64,000 nt of DNA from Phyto melanocephala (Eukaryota > Arthropoda > Insecta > Diptera > Rhinophoridae): NCBI GenBank assembly GCA_941918925.1, contig OW799237.1, positions 3,701,201 to 3,765,200 of the forward strand. The letters are read 5' to 3'. The notes under the pieces are model-generated. The model was not told the DNA's origin, made no database searches, and saw only the letters and a program-made list of their open reading frames with translations. Position 1 is the first letter of the stretch. Each line of letters begins with the position of its first letter. Shown here in pieces: positions 48,501 through 61,179 of the stretch. A program made the translations under genes and the position numbers.

Positions 48501-51050
48501 CTTTTTTGTTTTAAATATTTTTTGCAGTTTGAGGGTTTATTTTACAAAAATATTTCAAGTTTTTTGTTGTAGCAGGACGTTATTATTAATTTTTTTTTAG
48601 GGAAACAAGCAAATTTGGTGTAAAATGATGGCGTTTTGTAAAACAAGTACGAGTTGTATTTGTAAGACAAATAGTGGTAGTTGTTGTGATGTTAACAGTG
48701 GTAGTAGCAGTAGATGATGATGTAGCAATAATAGTAGTAGTAGTGGTAGTATTAAAAAAAAAAAATTAAATTTTTTTACAAGAAATGTTTAGTAATTTTA
48801 ACAAGACAGGAATTACGCAGCAAGAGCATTACAGCGTCACACCAAGTAAGTCACATTAACATTAACAGCGGGCACACATAGGAAAAAATGTTTTAATGTT
48901 TGATGTACACAGGCAGAAAAAACATTTGTTTGCATTTTTTATTTGATTTGTGTTAAAAAAAAAGAATGGGAAAGAAAGAGAAGAGGAAAAAAATATTTTG
49001 TTAAAAATTTACTTTGTTAATGGTTTTTGTAAAAAGGGTTTTTGTTCTAAATATTTGTACTTAAAAGGTTTAATGATTAATACTCAGTTTATAATTAAAA
49101 TACTGATAAAGAAAAATTAAGAAAACGATAAAAATAAAATTTAAAAAAATATTACAAACAAAAAATTATTTATTGGAAAATATTTAAAAATTCTTCCAAG
49201 ATTATTTACAAAGTCTATAGAGGGGCGAAGGGGAAAAGGAATTTCTCAGGAAGCCAGTTTCTTGAAGGCCAATATAATTTTTATTAAATTTTTGATTTGT
49301 TGCTTAAAAAATGTTGTTTGTTTAATAAATTTAAAATTTGGCATAGCGGCTTGAATTTAAAGCGATTGCAGGTTAATAAAAATATTTTTACTTAAGCTTG
49401 AAAGGCAGGAGCATAATGGTGAATACTACTGAAGTGTGAAATATAATATTAAAGCTATTAAGGTTTTTGTAAGTGTCGAATAATAATTAGATTCTAAAAG
49501 TTTCGCGGGCATAGCAAATGTCAAGAGTTTTTTATTGATTCTAATTCGATTTTGAAAGCGATTTTGAGAAAGACAGACAGACAAACAGACAGACAGACAT
49601 ACAAAGCCTAAAAAAAGACTTAAGCAATTTTTTCTGATTGCCACAGACTTTTTGCCTAAGCAAAATTTCTTCTGCGATTTACATTGTTTAAGATTAAAAA
49701 ATTTGTTTTTTCCATTCAATTTTAAATCAATTGAAAATACGTTTTTCTTTTAACCTAAAATTTTCTTTAGTCTTTCAAACGTTTTAAGTTAACGGTTAAG
49801 TTAAAGTTTTATATTTACGTTTTAACTTAAATAAATTAATTTATTAAGAACTTACTTTCAAGTGATTAATTATAAAATAATTTAATGTTGGTAAACTAAT
49901 TTACACACACTAACAAATAGGACAATACAACAACTGTATATCCAAAGAAGGTGTACGTGAAAATAAAATATTGCTTTAATAAATAAGCTACAACTGAATT
50001 AATCAAAGTTAAATTAATTATTTTATTTTTCCATAACAATTGGAAATTAATTTTATGTGCAATTCAATAGATAAATGAAGTCATTGAATTAAATAACTTG
50101 AACTGTGTTAAGTAGTCTCCTTGTGCGATTCACTTAACGAAATATTATTCTTTTGAATTTTAGTAAAAATTATGTTACTTTTAATCATTGTATTTTTAAC
50201 AATGTTAGGAATATCAGAGCTTTAAAATATTTTAATATTTGATGCAAAAGCTAGGAAATATTTCACTGTCACTCAGGCAACTTTTAAAGTAAAAGAAAAA
50301 AATATTAAAAACTAATTTGGTATTATTAATTAGTTTGAATTTGCTGTTATTAAATGATCAGTGCCCAATATTACATAAAGTAGGCAAGCTTCATCAAAAC
50401 TTCTAACGTGATAAATTAAAATTACTTTTTGTTAATGGAAAATCTTTAACAAATTTGCCTATAAATCAAAAAGTTATCTTAACATTTTTCTATAGCAAGA
50501 ATAAGTAATATTCACCGTTACGTATAATTTATATTAATATAATCGCCCACCAGAACGTATGATTAATATAATTATTATGTTCTATTGATAGCGTATACTT
50601 AATATTTAATTAATAAAGCTTTTATTTGCAATTAATTTATAAGTCGAGCTAATAAGGCTTATCTTGCTTAATATTAATGTGTAAACAATAAAGAGCATGC
50701 TTAAAGCTTAATTAAAATAAAAGTAAAGCTTTTTAAATAAATATACATAAAGAATAAGACATATATTTGCTTATTGATACAAAAATCCATAATAAATAAT
50801 TTAATAAATAAGTAAAAATATACACTCTCATGTACACACGCTCACAATTAAATCAGACAAAACAAAAAATGCAAACAATATAAATTAAATTAAATAAAAA
50901 TACACTAAGTAAAACTGAATGCAACGAAAGAAAAAAAAAACACACAAAATAAATTTAAGTTTTAACACAAACATGAACAGAAAGTAAAACCAAAAAAATA
51001 CAAAAAGAAATAGAAACAGAAAACAAGAGAAAATAAAATGTATAAAATAC
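48501..51050 (-). other. mbl: mbl intron upstream of the microexon
   Basis: An intron of about 2.55 kb. It holds an imperfect trinucleotide tract (about 48655-48750, TAC/CTG-like on the minus strand), a GACA tetranucleotide run at about 49571-49599, and several AAGCTT motifs at 50.2-50.75 kb. The open reading frame near 49426-49719 crosses the GACA run and looks non-coding. Confidence 0.7.
49571..49599. repeat. GACA tetranucleotide microsatellite
   Basis: About seven AGAC units with one interruption, in the mbl intron. Confidence 0.85.
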
Positions 51051-51332
51051 CAATTGAAACATGTCTGTATCGGCAGCACGTTTCTTGCCCACTTCCAGGG
51101 GATGTTGTTGACCTAAAGTCAAGGCAGCGACGGCTGCAGCATTGGCAGCAGCTGCAGCTGCATTCGCTACATTCGTTTGCTGTGTAGCCGGAAGTGAAGA
51201 GCCGGTTATAGCGGGCATGGTTGGTGGAGGTAGAGGTGGTGGTTGTTGTTGATGTTGATTATGTTGTTGGTGATGGTGTTGTTGTTGATGGTGTTGTGTC
51301 AAAGTTGCAGCGGAAACGGAAACAGGTGCAGT
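51051..51332 (-). CDS. mbl: muscleblind internal coding exon (post-zinc-finger linker, KKRAADTDMFQL)
   Basis: Internal exon of 94 codons, phase 0 at both ends. The acceptor is CACTAG followed by ACTGCACC; the donor TTG|GTATTT is weak but is the only one fitting the conserved end. The product starts TAPVSVSAAT, then has a His/Gln-rich stretch, a proline run, an alanine-rich helix-like segment, and ends GKKRAADTDMFQL. In vertebrate MBNL proteins an Ala-rich stretch followed by KRPLEATFDL comes directly after zinc fingers 3 and 4, and this exon matches that position and pattern. Muscleblind is a nuclear and cytoplasmic RNA-binding protein that controls alternative splicing, mRNA localisation and, in Drosophila, circular RNA production from its own gene. 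The basic KKR is a plausible nuclear-localisation contribution. The fingers themselves lie outside this window, upstream on the minus strand. Identity is strong because of the neighbouring exons; the exact 3' boundary is less sure. Confidence 0.82.
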
Positions 51333-54300
51333 CTAGTGGTAATCATGAGCGTGCGTTTTTGTATGCGTATGTATAATGTGTATGTTTATTTTTTATATGT
51401 ATGTTTGTATGCGAACGTATACATAAAAGTGTATAAAAAAAATCACATTATTGTTGTTTAATTTGGTGCATATGCAGGAGTGCATAAATACATACATATT
51501 GATATTTATTCATAAATATTCATACACATATACAACACATTATCAGTTGCACGCACACAAATACACACACACACACACACAAAACAATTTAATTGTATAT
51601 GCGTATGTATATTTCATAGTGGTATTATTAAGTAAACCAATACACATTCATGACAGCAAGTGTTTTTTTGTTGTTGTTGTTAATTTTCAATTTGAGTTGT
51701 TCAATTACAAGCGGTTTTTTTCGTTGTATTCATATATTAATTTGATATTGTTTTAATCATTTAGTTAATATAATTTAATGGTTGATTTAGTTTTTAAATA
51801 GTTTGTAAAGAAAATTGTCCAACAAAAAAACAAATTACAAACATTAATATATTTTAATTATTTTAAAAATAATTTTCAAAAAAAAAATTTTTTTTTTCGC
51901 AATGAACAATTTATGAATGTGTATTATGTTTAATGTTTTTTTGTGTTTTTTTTAATAAAGTTTATAGTATATATATTATATTTGTTGCAACCATCCATCG
52001 TAGCGTATTATTTTTTTTTAATATAAAATAGTTGGTAGAGGTGTCGAACAGATGATTAAAAAGTTGGTGAAATTAAATGAAAATAAATATAAAAAAAGAA
52101 GAAAAAAAGTAGACAAAAATTATAGAAAATAATTGATAAAAAGTATTGAATTTAAGCTTAATGTTAATGGTTAAACCGATAAGAAATTTAGTTCACAGTT
52201 TTTTTAACCGAACGCAAATATTACTGCCTACTTTTAGGGGTTAGGGTTTATATCTAATGCAGTGAATTGAGTCCCTCAACTAACTTGAATAAAAATAGTT
52301 ATTTCTTATAACGGTAGTGCTTATGAAAAGGAAAAACATATTTTGGTATTAAGTTGAAAGCCAGTGTCCAAAAAAACTTTGAATTGAGAAATTTTAAGCA
52401 TTTTTTTTTACTATATTGTAGATAAAATTATATTGGAGATAAAATCGTGCTGAATTTTGGTTTGCGATTTCGATATCAGTCTTCTAGAATTTTGAGATAT
52501 TTTAAACAGTTTTGTGGCAGTAACGTGGTGGACTGTACGTAAAGGCTGGTGGTGATGTACCGATTGTTATAAAGTTTGGTCGATGTATTTTTGCTGTTTT
52601 ACGCTTATGCTTATTTGCGATATATTTTATCTCGATGTTTTTATTTTTTCTTATTTTTAATATTTCGCGGAGGTTGGCCGAGCTTTACAGATTTTTTTTG
52701 CTTAATTTATTTTTATTTTTAATGCTTTTACCAGCATTAAGTTAAGTTTCGAAAGCTGTACATCAAGGGAAATTAGGCCCAACAATCACCAGCAACCACC
52801 AAAAATTGTTAGAATAAAACTTTATTTTTTTATAATAATATGAATATCTGTAATCATGTTATGAACATCTAAGCAGTAATTGCATTACAAAAAAATATTT
52901 AAATTTAAACCTATAGCACAGTGTTCAGTATGCACATTAAGGAAAATTTATCTAAGGCCCATACAAAAAGAAAATAAAAAAAATATTATTGAAAAATGTG
53001 AAATAAAATACATTTTAAAATCATTTTAGATTGTTTGAATAAAGAGGTTAAAGATTTCTTCTTTAGTCTATTGAATTGTATAAATATTGTTAACAGAGGG
53101 TTAAAAATACGTATTAAATTGAAATCTCGTTTAAAAGAAATACACTTTCTATTCATAGAAACTTAACCTTAACCCTCAAAGCAGCAGTTATTGTTATTGC
53201 ATTTACTTTTGCTTCTTAATACACTTTTAAGTAAAACTGTGAATTTTATAAATCATAGTTAGAAGAAGCGAACTAAAAAGATGTTAGTTTTGATTAAATT
53301 AAATAAAGAAAAGCAAATTGTTTATAGCAATTTTTTGGATTTTCGAAAAAATCGGCAAGATGATAAAAAAATTAAAATTTAGTTTTATTTTGAAGTATAG
53401 TTTTAGGCGGGAAGTTAAATTTAAAAGCAAGTCAGTAGAGCAGTGTTGCTGCTATTAGAAAAATATTGGCAATTTCTCAAAGGCTTGATTATAGGGAAAT
53501 CAAAGCTTATCCCTGTTTTAAGTTAGGAATTTTAAGTTTTAACAGGGAGTTTAAAAAATCCGTGATGAGATATTAGTGATGAGGATTATATTTAATATTG
53601 TTAAGCAGTTTTCGCAAAAGATGTTTTAGCTTAAATTCTAATATATTTTTTGGAAAATATATTTGTTCGGTTTAAATATAACTGTTAAGAATTACCTCAA
53701 CACTAAACTGCACATTTTGGCAAAATCTAAAGCATACCTTGTAGGGTATGAAATAAGTTTAGTTTCTGGAAGCTGGCAACTAACTTGTTTAATTGAAATA
53801 CGTAGTAAGAACCTTAACTAATCCTTGAATGTCATATTTGCCTCAGATATAAATTTCGTTCTAAGCTATTCTTGTACAAAAATTTAAAATGGTGCCTTAA
53901 GATATGCAAAGTATTTGTACTTGAAAACAAACTTACAGAATTAACATAATTCCGATCGGAATGAGTGAAGATCTATATAAAAGATTTTAATGTTTAAAAA
54001 GTTTATGAGATGAGAAAAGTTTATGAGAGAGAAAGTAAAGAACAATATTTATATAAATATTGCTCAAGTTGTAATGATTAAAATGTATGAACTTAATTTT
54101 GTGAATCTTGTGAATTTTTTAATCCTTTATGAAATTTTTAATCACATTACTCTGCATACGGAATAACAGTTAGCTTTTGCATCAATTTCACGCGCAATAT
54201 TTAAATAAAATTGTAAAACAACTTTGGAATTTTTTGCTGTTATATAACAGCCACGCTTTTGTTAATTATTTAAATATTCTTAAACTATGAAAACGTTGTG

Positions 54301-54555
54301 TTATTTCGTGTAAAACTTCATTATCATAAACCTAAAGCTTTTTTGTTTGGCAACGCTTTGTCAAACTAATAGCACAAAGTCAAAACAGTTTCCAGACAAC
54401 ACATGATTCCGTTTTTTATGTCATAAATGTAACAAAGCAAATCCGAAAAAAATAAATAAATAAACATAATAATGAGATTATATAAAAAAGCTTATAAGAA
54501 GACTTAAAAAGTAAAAATAGAAAAAAATTCATTAGAAAAGTAAAAATTAAAAATA
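51333..54555 (-). other. mbl: upstream mbl intron, proximal part
   Basis: No exon recognised. Contains the CA microsatellite and an AT-rich stretch. The GC-richer segment at 52.2-52.8 kb matches nothing else in the window. Confidence 0.5.
51563..51580. repeat. CA dinucleotide microsatellite
   Basis: Uninterrupted AC repeat of about nine units in the mbl intron upstream of the 51-kb exon. Confidence 0.9.
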
Positions 54556-54691
54556 AGGGTATTCACAGTCTGGAAAAAAAATTTTTTTAATAATTTAAAA
54601 ATTAACTTTGATAGTTTTTAATAATCTTAAGCAGCTTTCCAAGCAAGCACTATTTTATTTGCAAAATAATATTTTATACTGTGAATACCCC
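54556..54691. mobile_element. TA-flanked MITE with GGGGTATTCACAGT termini (136 bp)
   Basis: Left end AGGGTATTCACAGT, right end ACTGTGAATACCCC, inverted with one terminal mismatch, each next to a TA. The interior is AT-rich and non-coding. A lone CGTGAATACCCCTA near 26832-26850 resembles its right end. Confidence 0.6.
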
Positions 54692-54897
54692 TACCATTGA
54701 GTACATATATAAATAAATTTTTTATGTATCCCTTTTTTTTTTGTAATAATACAACAAAATCTCTTTTTAAAAATTTCACACATTCATATTTTCATTGTAA
54801 ATTTTTTTTCTCAAAATTTTCTTCAAACTGTCAGATGTTTTTTTTTTTTCAGGAACAATTTTAGAAAAGTAAATGTTTTTCTGCACAACAAATTAGT

Positions 54898-55033
54898 GTC
54901 CATATCTTGTAAATCACTTGACGTTTTTTTTTTAAATTAAGTTCCACATAATATTTGTAATAGAAAAATAAATTTAAAAAATGTGTATAAAAAATTTCTT
55001 TAAGTGAGGGGAAGTGATTTACAAAATATGAAC
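54898..55033. repeat. inverted repeat pair, possible MITE
   Basis: GTCCATATCTTGTAAATCAC near 54898 and its complement (GTGATTTACAAAATATGAAC) near 55013-55033, with two mismatches over 20 bases and about 100 bases of AT-rich DNA between them. No clear target duplication was found. Confidence 0.45.
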
Positions 55034-55793
55034 GTACAAACCCATGTAGCTTTTTCGTTTGTTTTTCTCCATGTTAAAAAAAATAAAATGCTAATATTTA
55101 TGTTTTTAGAGTTTATGCTTAAACAAATAAACAAATTTTACATGAAATTCAACAAAATCATAAAATTTGCATAAATTTGCTTAAAGATAATTTTTTTGTA
55201 ACACAAAACCGTAAAACAAACAATGCTTTCAGGGGTAGAAATAAAAGCCAAAACAAAGGAATAATAAAGAAAAAAATTATTATTTTTTTATTATGTATTC
55301 ATGTATTGATTGTAATCTATTCAAAGTTTATTAAATAAGTGTATTTATGTTTACTTTCTAATGATTTAAAGATATAATTTGTTTTACAATAAAATATAGA
55401 TCGTTAAACTATTATTAAAACAGGAAATGTCTAAATAGGAAAGTAAGTAAGAGATATTATTTAAAAGTAAAAAACAACAAAAAAAAAACTATTGACAACA
55501 GGTGGTTTGTTTAAGCTAATTTCTACAAAATCAACAGGATGTTAAGGAAGATAAGAAATAAACTTATACTATAGTTAAGCTGCGCGTGAAAATTAATTAA
55601 AACAAGTGAAATTTTACTTAGATAAAATATTTGTGGAACTAGTTAAAGTAGAAGAGGGACAAAGGAATGTTACTCAAGCCCTTGTAAAACTGTTAAGAAT
55701 ATAATAAAACTTTGGCTTAGTAATATCAAAATTGCATCGAAAATTTTGTGCAAATAATACAATATTTTATAGTGTTCTGGTGTAAGAATTGCC

Positions 55794-56118
55794 CAAGGCA
55801 TATTCATATAACGGCGAATTGACATAACAAAGCAACTTTTAAGGGGATGTGTCTGTCAAGGCGAATTTGAAAATCAGGGATGGAAAATTTGCTATATGTT
55901 TAACTTAATAAAATTGGATTAAAAACATAACAAACAAAAATAAATTTTAATAAAAAATGAATAAAATTTGTTATCAAAAAGGTACAGTTAACTTAATTGT
56001 TCAATACTAATATTCCATCCCTGCATAAATAAATGAAATCAAGGCAAATTCAGTAAATTTTTACACTATTCTTCCCAATCAGCTGTTGTGATAAGGTTAC
56101 CAGTATGAATATGCCTTG
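55794..56118. mobile_element. hAT-type MITE family 2, copy 2 (325 bp)
   Basis: Starts CAAGGCATATTCATAT and ends ATGAATATGCCTTG, a longer perfect inverted terminus than in copy 1. Flanked by GAATTGCC (55786-55793) and GAATCGCC (56119-56126), an 8-bp target duplication with one change. The interior includes CCCAATCAGCTGTTGTGATA near the right end, shared with copy 1. Confidence 0.85.
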
Positions 56119-57355
56119 GAATCGCCTATATATTATGCAATTGCCTTAAAAAACAGTGTGAAAAAGGTATTGTTATTGTTGTGGCAATACTAAATTTACG
56201 CCGGTGTAGCTTTTATTGAAAATGCAACAGTAACTGATGACTTATTGCCAATAGTAAGGATATAACCTTTGCTAAGCTTAAATCGTAGCTGAAAGTCTCT
56301 CACTTAAGCCACATAATTCTTAGGCCGATGCCAAACCTATGACAGGTATACAATTATGCCCAGTTGGCATGTTGTGCGCTTCATGTGGGAAACGGAATGT
56401 GCACTTAAATCGAAGATATAAATGAACGTACAAAGCACTTTCTGTGTTTGTTCAAAGGATATTAGAGTGAGGTGGAAATTAAATGCTACAAAACTGGTTT
56501 GTAGAGCGTTGTTATTTCGCTTTAAGCGCACACTCTAACATCAGTCTTATTTACAGGAATAACTAGCAGTATCCACACGACTTATTTGGTTAAATTATTT
56601 TAAGAGAATTAATTTGTGTTTATTCCTTTTTGGTTAGAGCTCAAGAACTTTTAATAAGCAGCTAATGACCCTTCCGTTGTATAATTATCGTAAGGGGTTA
56701 GATACGCATGTTCTATTTAATTTTCACGCACATTTTACCAAGTTTACCCTTCTAAATTCTTCATATAAAATAACTTTAGCCACGATATTTATTTGTGGGA
56801 ATTTTTTTGAAATATTCTCGTCTTACAAAAATGAATTCATTAATTATAAAGTAAAACGAAAACTTTTTTCTTGTAGAATTGTTTTTCCCAAAATGTATTT
56901 TTAAAAGAAAACCTTCGTGATTATTCTGTAGTAATGGAAAATTTACAAAACTCTTGTATACATTTTGTCTGTTTATTGAGAATGTTAGGAAATTCTCTAT
57001 TAGAAAAAGGTCTTACAAAAATTATTTCTGTATAAAAATTAAAAGTATAAGGCTGCTATGCTTTTTATTCCGAGTGAAATCAAATTTTAATTACAACAAC
57101 AATGTTATGGCAAGTTCGAATGAATTAAATTTACGTGGAATACAGATCAAGGGTGATAGAGCATTTTCTATAAATTTTGTGAATATTAAATTACAATTAA
57201 AAAAATTGTCTATATGTATAAAAGATTTAAAAATTTTTCTTTTAAAATAAAACTTTAGAGCTATTTTGTGTTTATGGAAAATTCGCCAGAGTCGTTAGTA
57301 ACTCTTATTGACAAACTTTTTTATGGAAAATATTGGGCTCTTTTTTATTTTCCTT

Positions 57356-57715
57356 TTGTAGAAAAGTTTTGAAAAATCCTCTGTTTATATTTTTGGGTTT
57401 TTAAGATTTTTTTGTTTACAAAATTTTTTTTAAATAATTATTTAATTTTATTATTAAAAAAAAAAATATTCTGTCCAAGAAACACTTATTCATCAGAGGA
57501 TAAATTTTTTCTTTACTAACTGCAAACTTCAACTGTCAAAGTCCATAGATAAAAAACAATTCTCTCTCTTCTCTCATTTATTTAAATGTCATACTTTATA
57601 TATAAAAAACATAAACATAAGCAAAAAATTTCTCTCCGAATTGCTTTTATATTTTTGACGGCTGTAAAATGTTTATCCAATTTTCCTAAAACAATCCATT
57701 TATAATTAAATTTAA
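57356..57715 (+). repeat. local duplication, copy 1 (empty MITE site)
   Basis: Matches 58014-58610 in order: TGTAGAAAAGTTTTGAAAA, then AACTGTCAAAGTCCATA, TGTCATACTTTATATATAAA, and GGCTGTAAAATGTTTATCC. It lacks the hAT MITE found in copy 2. Confidence 0.7.
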
Positions 57716-58013
57716 TTAGAATATCTAGGAACATTTTTTAGTTATCCAATACTAGCTGTGTGGAATGCATTTTCTAAACCCGCTACGTTTTCATCATCAC
57801 CACTCTTTTAATCAGAACTACAAGCGTTGTATGTTAATAAGTATCAACTATTTAACTCAGTATTATATTGAAAATTGAAAACTAGAATTATTTGTTATAA
57901 TTGATTTCATGTCTTTCATATATGATTGAGTAAGTATGAAATTTACCAACATCCGTTTTTCCTGTATTCTTTTTGCACGTCCTTACCACAAGTTTTAATG
58001 TTTTAATTTCGTT

Positions 58014-58610
58014 CTGTAGAAAAATATTGAAAATTTCTCTATTTAAATTTTGTTTGGTATTTTTAAATTTTATATTTCTAACAATGTTTTTAAATTTCAC
58101 ATATTCACAGAAGAAGATTAAATTAAAAATTTTAAATTTAAATTTATTCATTAGGTAGTCTTGTTTCATTAGCAGATTATTTTTTTCTTCACTAGTTTCA
58201 AACTTCAGCTGTCAAAGTCCATATATAAAAAACATCTCTTTCTCTCTTTTCAAATGTCAAACTTTATATATAAAAAGCAAACCAGGGTACATTTCTACAA
58301 GGTGGCGGCGCCAGCCCAGCTGAAATTTTTTTTGTGTTCTGGATTATGTCAAACTACATATTAAAGAAAAATTGTTTCAACTCCGAATATTGTCAAACTT
58401 CATACATAAAAAAAGAGAGCCGAAAATCGCTTTCCTTTACGCTATCACCTTATGTAATTACACCATGAAACAAACAAAAAATGTCTCTTTGGACTGCGAT
58501 TACCTGATGAATAAACATGTCTTGATACTGTCTGTATATTCTTTTATATTTTTTTGTCGGCTATAAAATGTTTGTCCAATTTTCCTTAAACAAACCATTT
58601 TTAATTAAGT
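58014..58610 (+). repeat. local duplication, copy 2 (MITE-bearing)
   Basis: About 660 bases downstream of copy 1. Shares TGTAGAAAAATATTGAAAA, GCTGTCAAAGTCCATATATA, TGTCAAACTTTATATATAAA and GGCTATAAAATGTTTGTCC. The hAT MITE at 58283-58467 splits the block. Confidence 0.7.
58283..58467. mobile_element. hAT-type MITE, copy 2 (185 bp)
   Basis: Same family as the 14.9-kb copy, sharing GGTGGCGGYGCCAGCCCAGC and the interior through CTATCACCTTATGTAATTAC. Flanked by AAGCAAAC (58275-58282) and AAACAAAC (58468-58475), an 8-bp target duplication with one change. The left terminal repeat has diverged (CAGGGTACATTTCTACAAGG), so it is probably older or less intact than copy 1. Confidence 0.85.
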
Positions 58611-60098
58611 CTCTATTTATAAAAAACGTAAAATTAAATTAAACTCGTTTTTAGTATTGTGTTGTAAATACTAAAAGCTCTCTAATGAGCTTTATCTTTA
58701 TAAATACGATCAACAAAATATCACTAATTAAATGTTTTAAACAAATTAAAAGTGGATAAGGATTTTGTTGCATTACCGTTATACTTTGTTTAACAAAAAA
58801 AAAAATGTCATATTTTTAAACTAAAAATAAAGAAAATAGTCTATTAAGCTTTAGCTAAAAGGGAAAAAGCACTAAAATAATAAAAAAATAAAAAGTTTAA
58901 CAAGCTGAAAATAGCTAAAGAAAGCTTTAAAGAAAAACTCTAATAAGATGCTAAATTTAAAAGCTGTTGCAGGTGTTTAAGAAAAAGAAATAGGGTGCGT
59001 AATAAAAATTAACAAAAAAAAAAAAAAAACTTAAGCATTGAACTAAGCCTAAATTTAACAAGAGTTAAAGGGGAAGTATATTCATTATAAATTTCTAATT
59101 TACCGAAGGCTTAGAAAAGAAATCGCAAATGATTTTTTTTTTGTAATTTTTTAATCTTTTAAAAATTGTGTTTTTATAAATATGACGAATAAAGTGTGTA
59201 CCCTTGCAATGGAAATATGCAATGACTATGTGAAATTTTAATTGTATTCAAAAATTGACTGAGTTCGTGTCCATTTCAATCATAATTATTTCATATTGAA
59301 TAAATATTAATTTTTAACGTAATTTCAGGATTTTGCTTTTGTTTTTTTAATTTAAAATCCCTGCATTTAAACAGTCAATGTGTCTCAGTTATGTGTGTTT
59401 AAATGTTGTATAAAGGTTGGCAGAAAAATATGTATAAAAAACTTTATTATAATTTATAGACATTCATACGTTTATAAATTTTAATCTTTTTTTAATCGAT
59501 ATTCAATAGTGACATGTTTTATATTTATATACACGACATATACACATGTACACTATACATACGTAAATATGTATGCTTGTGCAAATTAAAATGCATGTGT
59601 ATGTGTATGAGAGTTTTAATTTATGCTGTGTAAGCATAAAAAGCCTTAACAAACAGTTTTGGAGCAATCGCAAATAGCCTAAAGTGTTTGGGGTGGCTAA
59701 ATGCAAGCCTTTGTAAGCAAATTATTTGTTTGTGTTAAAAAGGAGATTCCACTTTAATCTTGAATGACTTAAAAAGGAGGGCAAGGAGATAAGAGTTATT
59801 ATAAAAAATTCCAAATATCTTCAAAATATCCTATTTGCAGATAATTTAAAAATAATTTTTTGTAAGTAGCAAAATGCAAGCAATTGGCTTTTGAAAGGAA
59901 ATTATGAAAAATATGTAGTTAAACAATAGTATGAATTCTGAATAATTTGAAAAAGCTTTACTGCCTTATTCATAAAAAGTATTAAAATTTGTAAAGGGCT
60001 TATAAAAGTGACTTTTTATGGAAATTTAATTGATAAACCTCTTTTAAAGCTGTTTTAATTGTTGTGAATTGGAGCGTTAAACAATTTTTTATTAAAAA

Positions 60099-61179
60099 TC
60101 TATATATATAAAAGTGAAACTCTGTAAACTGTAAAACCGATTGGGCTCAAACTTTGGTAAGTTGTTGTACACATACCAGGGAGTGTTTATGGGTGGAAAA
60201 AAGTGGGCGGGGCCACGCCCATAAAAAATTAGTTATCATTTTAAGCTACTTGCACATGACCGATTTTTCTGAAACTTTGCACACATATCGAGCTCTCATA
60301 ACTAAATAATTTCGTGATTAGAAAAGTGGGCGGGGCCACGCCTATAAAAAGTTTCAATTTTGAGGTACTTGCACTGGACTGATTTTTCTGAAACTTTGCA
60401 CACATATCGAGCTGTCATGACTTTATAATTTCGTGATTAGAAAAGTGGGCGGGGCCACGCCTATAAAAAGTTTCAATTTTGAGGTACTTGCACTGGACTG
60501 ATTTTTCTGAAACTTTGCACACATATCGAGCTGTCATGACTTTATAATTTCGTGATCAGAAAAGTGGGCAGAACCACGCCCATAAAAAAAGTTATAATTT
60601 TGAGGTACTTCCACTGGAACGATTTTTCTGAAACTGTGCACATTTATTGAGCTGTCACGACTTTACCATTTCGTGATTAGAAAAGTGGGCAGTGCCACAT
60701 AAAAAAGTGTCCATAAAAAAAAATTATCATTTTCAGCTACTTAAACTTCACCGATTTTTCTAAAACTTTTCACATACATATTGAAGTGTCATGGTTATAC
60801 AATTTCATGATTAGAAAAGTGGGCAGGGCCACGCCCATAAAAAAGATATAGTTTTGCGGTACTTGCTCTGGACCGATTTTTGAGAAACTTTGCACACATA
60901 TTGAGTTGTCATGACTTTACAATTTCGTGATTAGAAAATTGGGCAGTGCCACGCCCATAAGAAATAAATTATAATTTTCAGCTACTTGAACTTCACCGAT
61001 TTTTTTGATAATTTGCACACATATTGAGCTCTCATGACTATACAGTTAGAAAGGTTGGCAGGGAAACGCCCATTAAAAAAAGTTAAAATTTTTAGTATTT
61101 TGCACTTAATATTAAATTTAAATTCAGAATGCATTTTTATTCATTAAGGTGCGTAGCAACGCGCGCCAGGATTTTCTAG
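60099..61179 (+). mobile_element. non-autonomous Helitron with internal 120-bp tandem repeats
   Basis: Begins TCTATATATATAAAAGTGAA directly after an A and ends CTAG directly before a T, the A^T insertion of Helitrons. Just before the end is a short hairpin (GTGCGT, loop AGCA, ACGCGC) 11-12 bases from CTAG, the expected 3' terminal structure. There is no Rep/helicase coding sequence. The interior is almost wholly tandem units. Confidence 0.85.
60201..61100 (+). repeat. eight tandem units of about 120 bp inside the Helitron
   Basis: Each unit holds AAGTGGGCGGGGCCACGCC, then a CACTGGACTGATTTTTCTGAAA block, CTTTGCACACATATCGAGCT and TTTCGTGATTAGAAA. Units start near 60201, 60324, 60443, 60562, 60683, 60817, 60937 and 61051, with spacing from 114 to 134 bases. 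Units two and three are nearly identical, and divergence grows toward the 3' end. The GC-rich GGGCGGGGCCACGCC core stands out from the AT-rich surroundings. Confidence 0.88.

Noticed and set aside
60201..61100. Regular repeats considered as a CRISPR-like array
   Set aside because: Units are contiguous 120-bp tandem copies with no unique spacers, in a eukaryotic Helitron.
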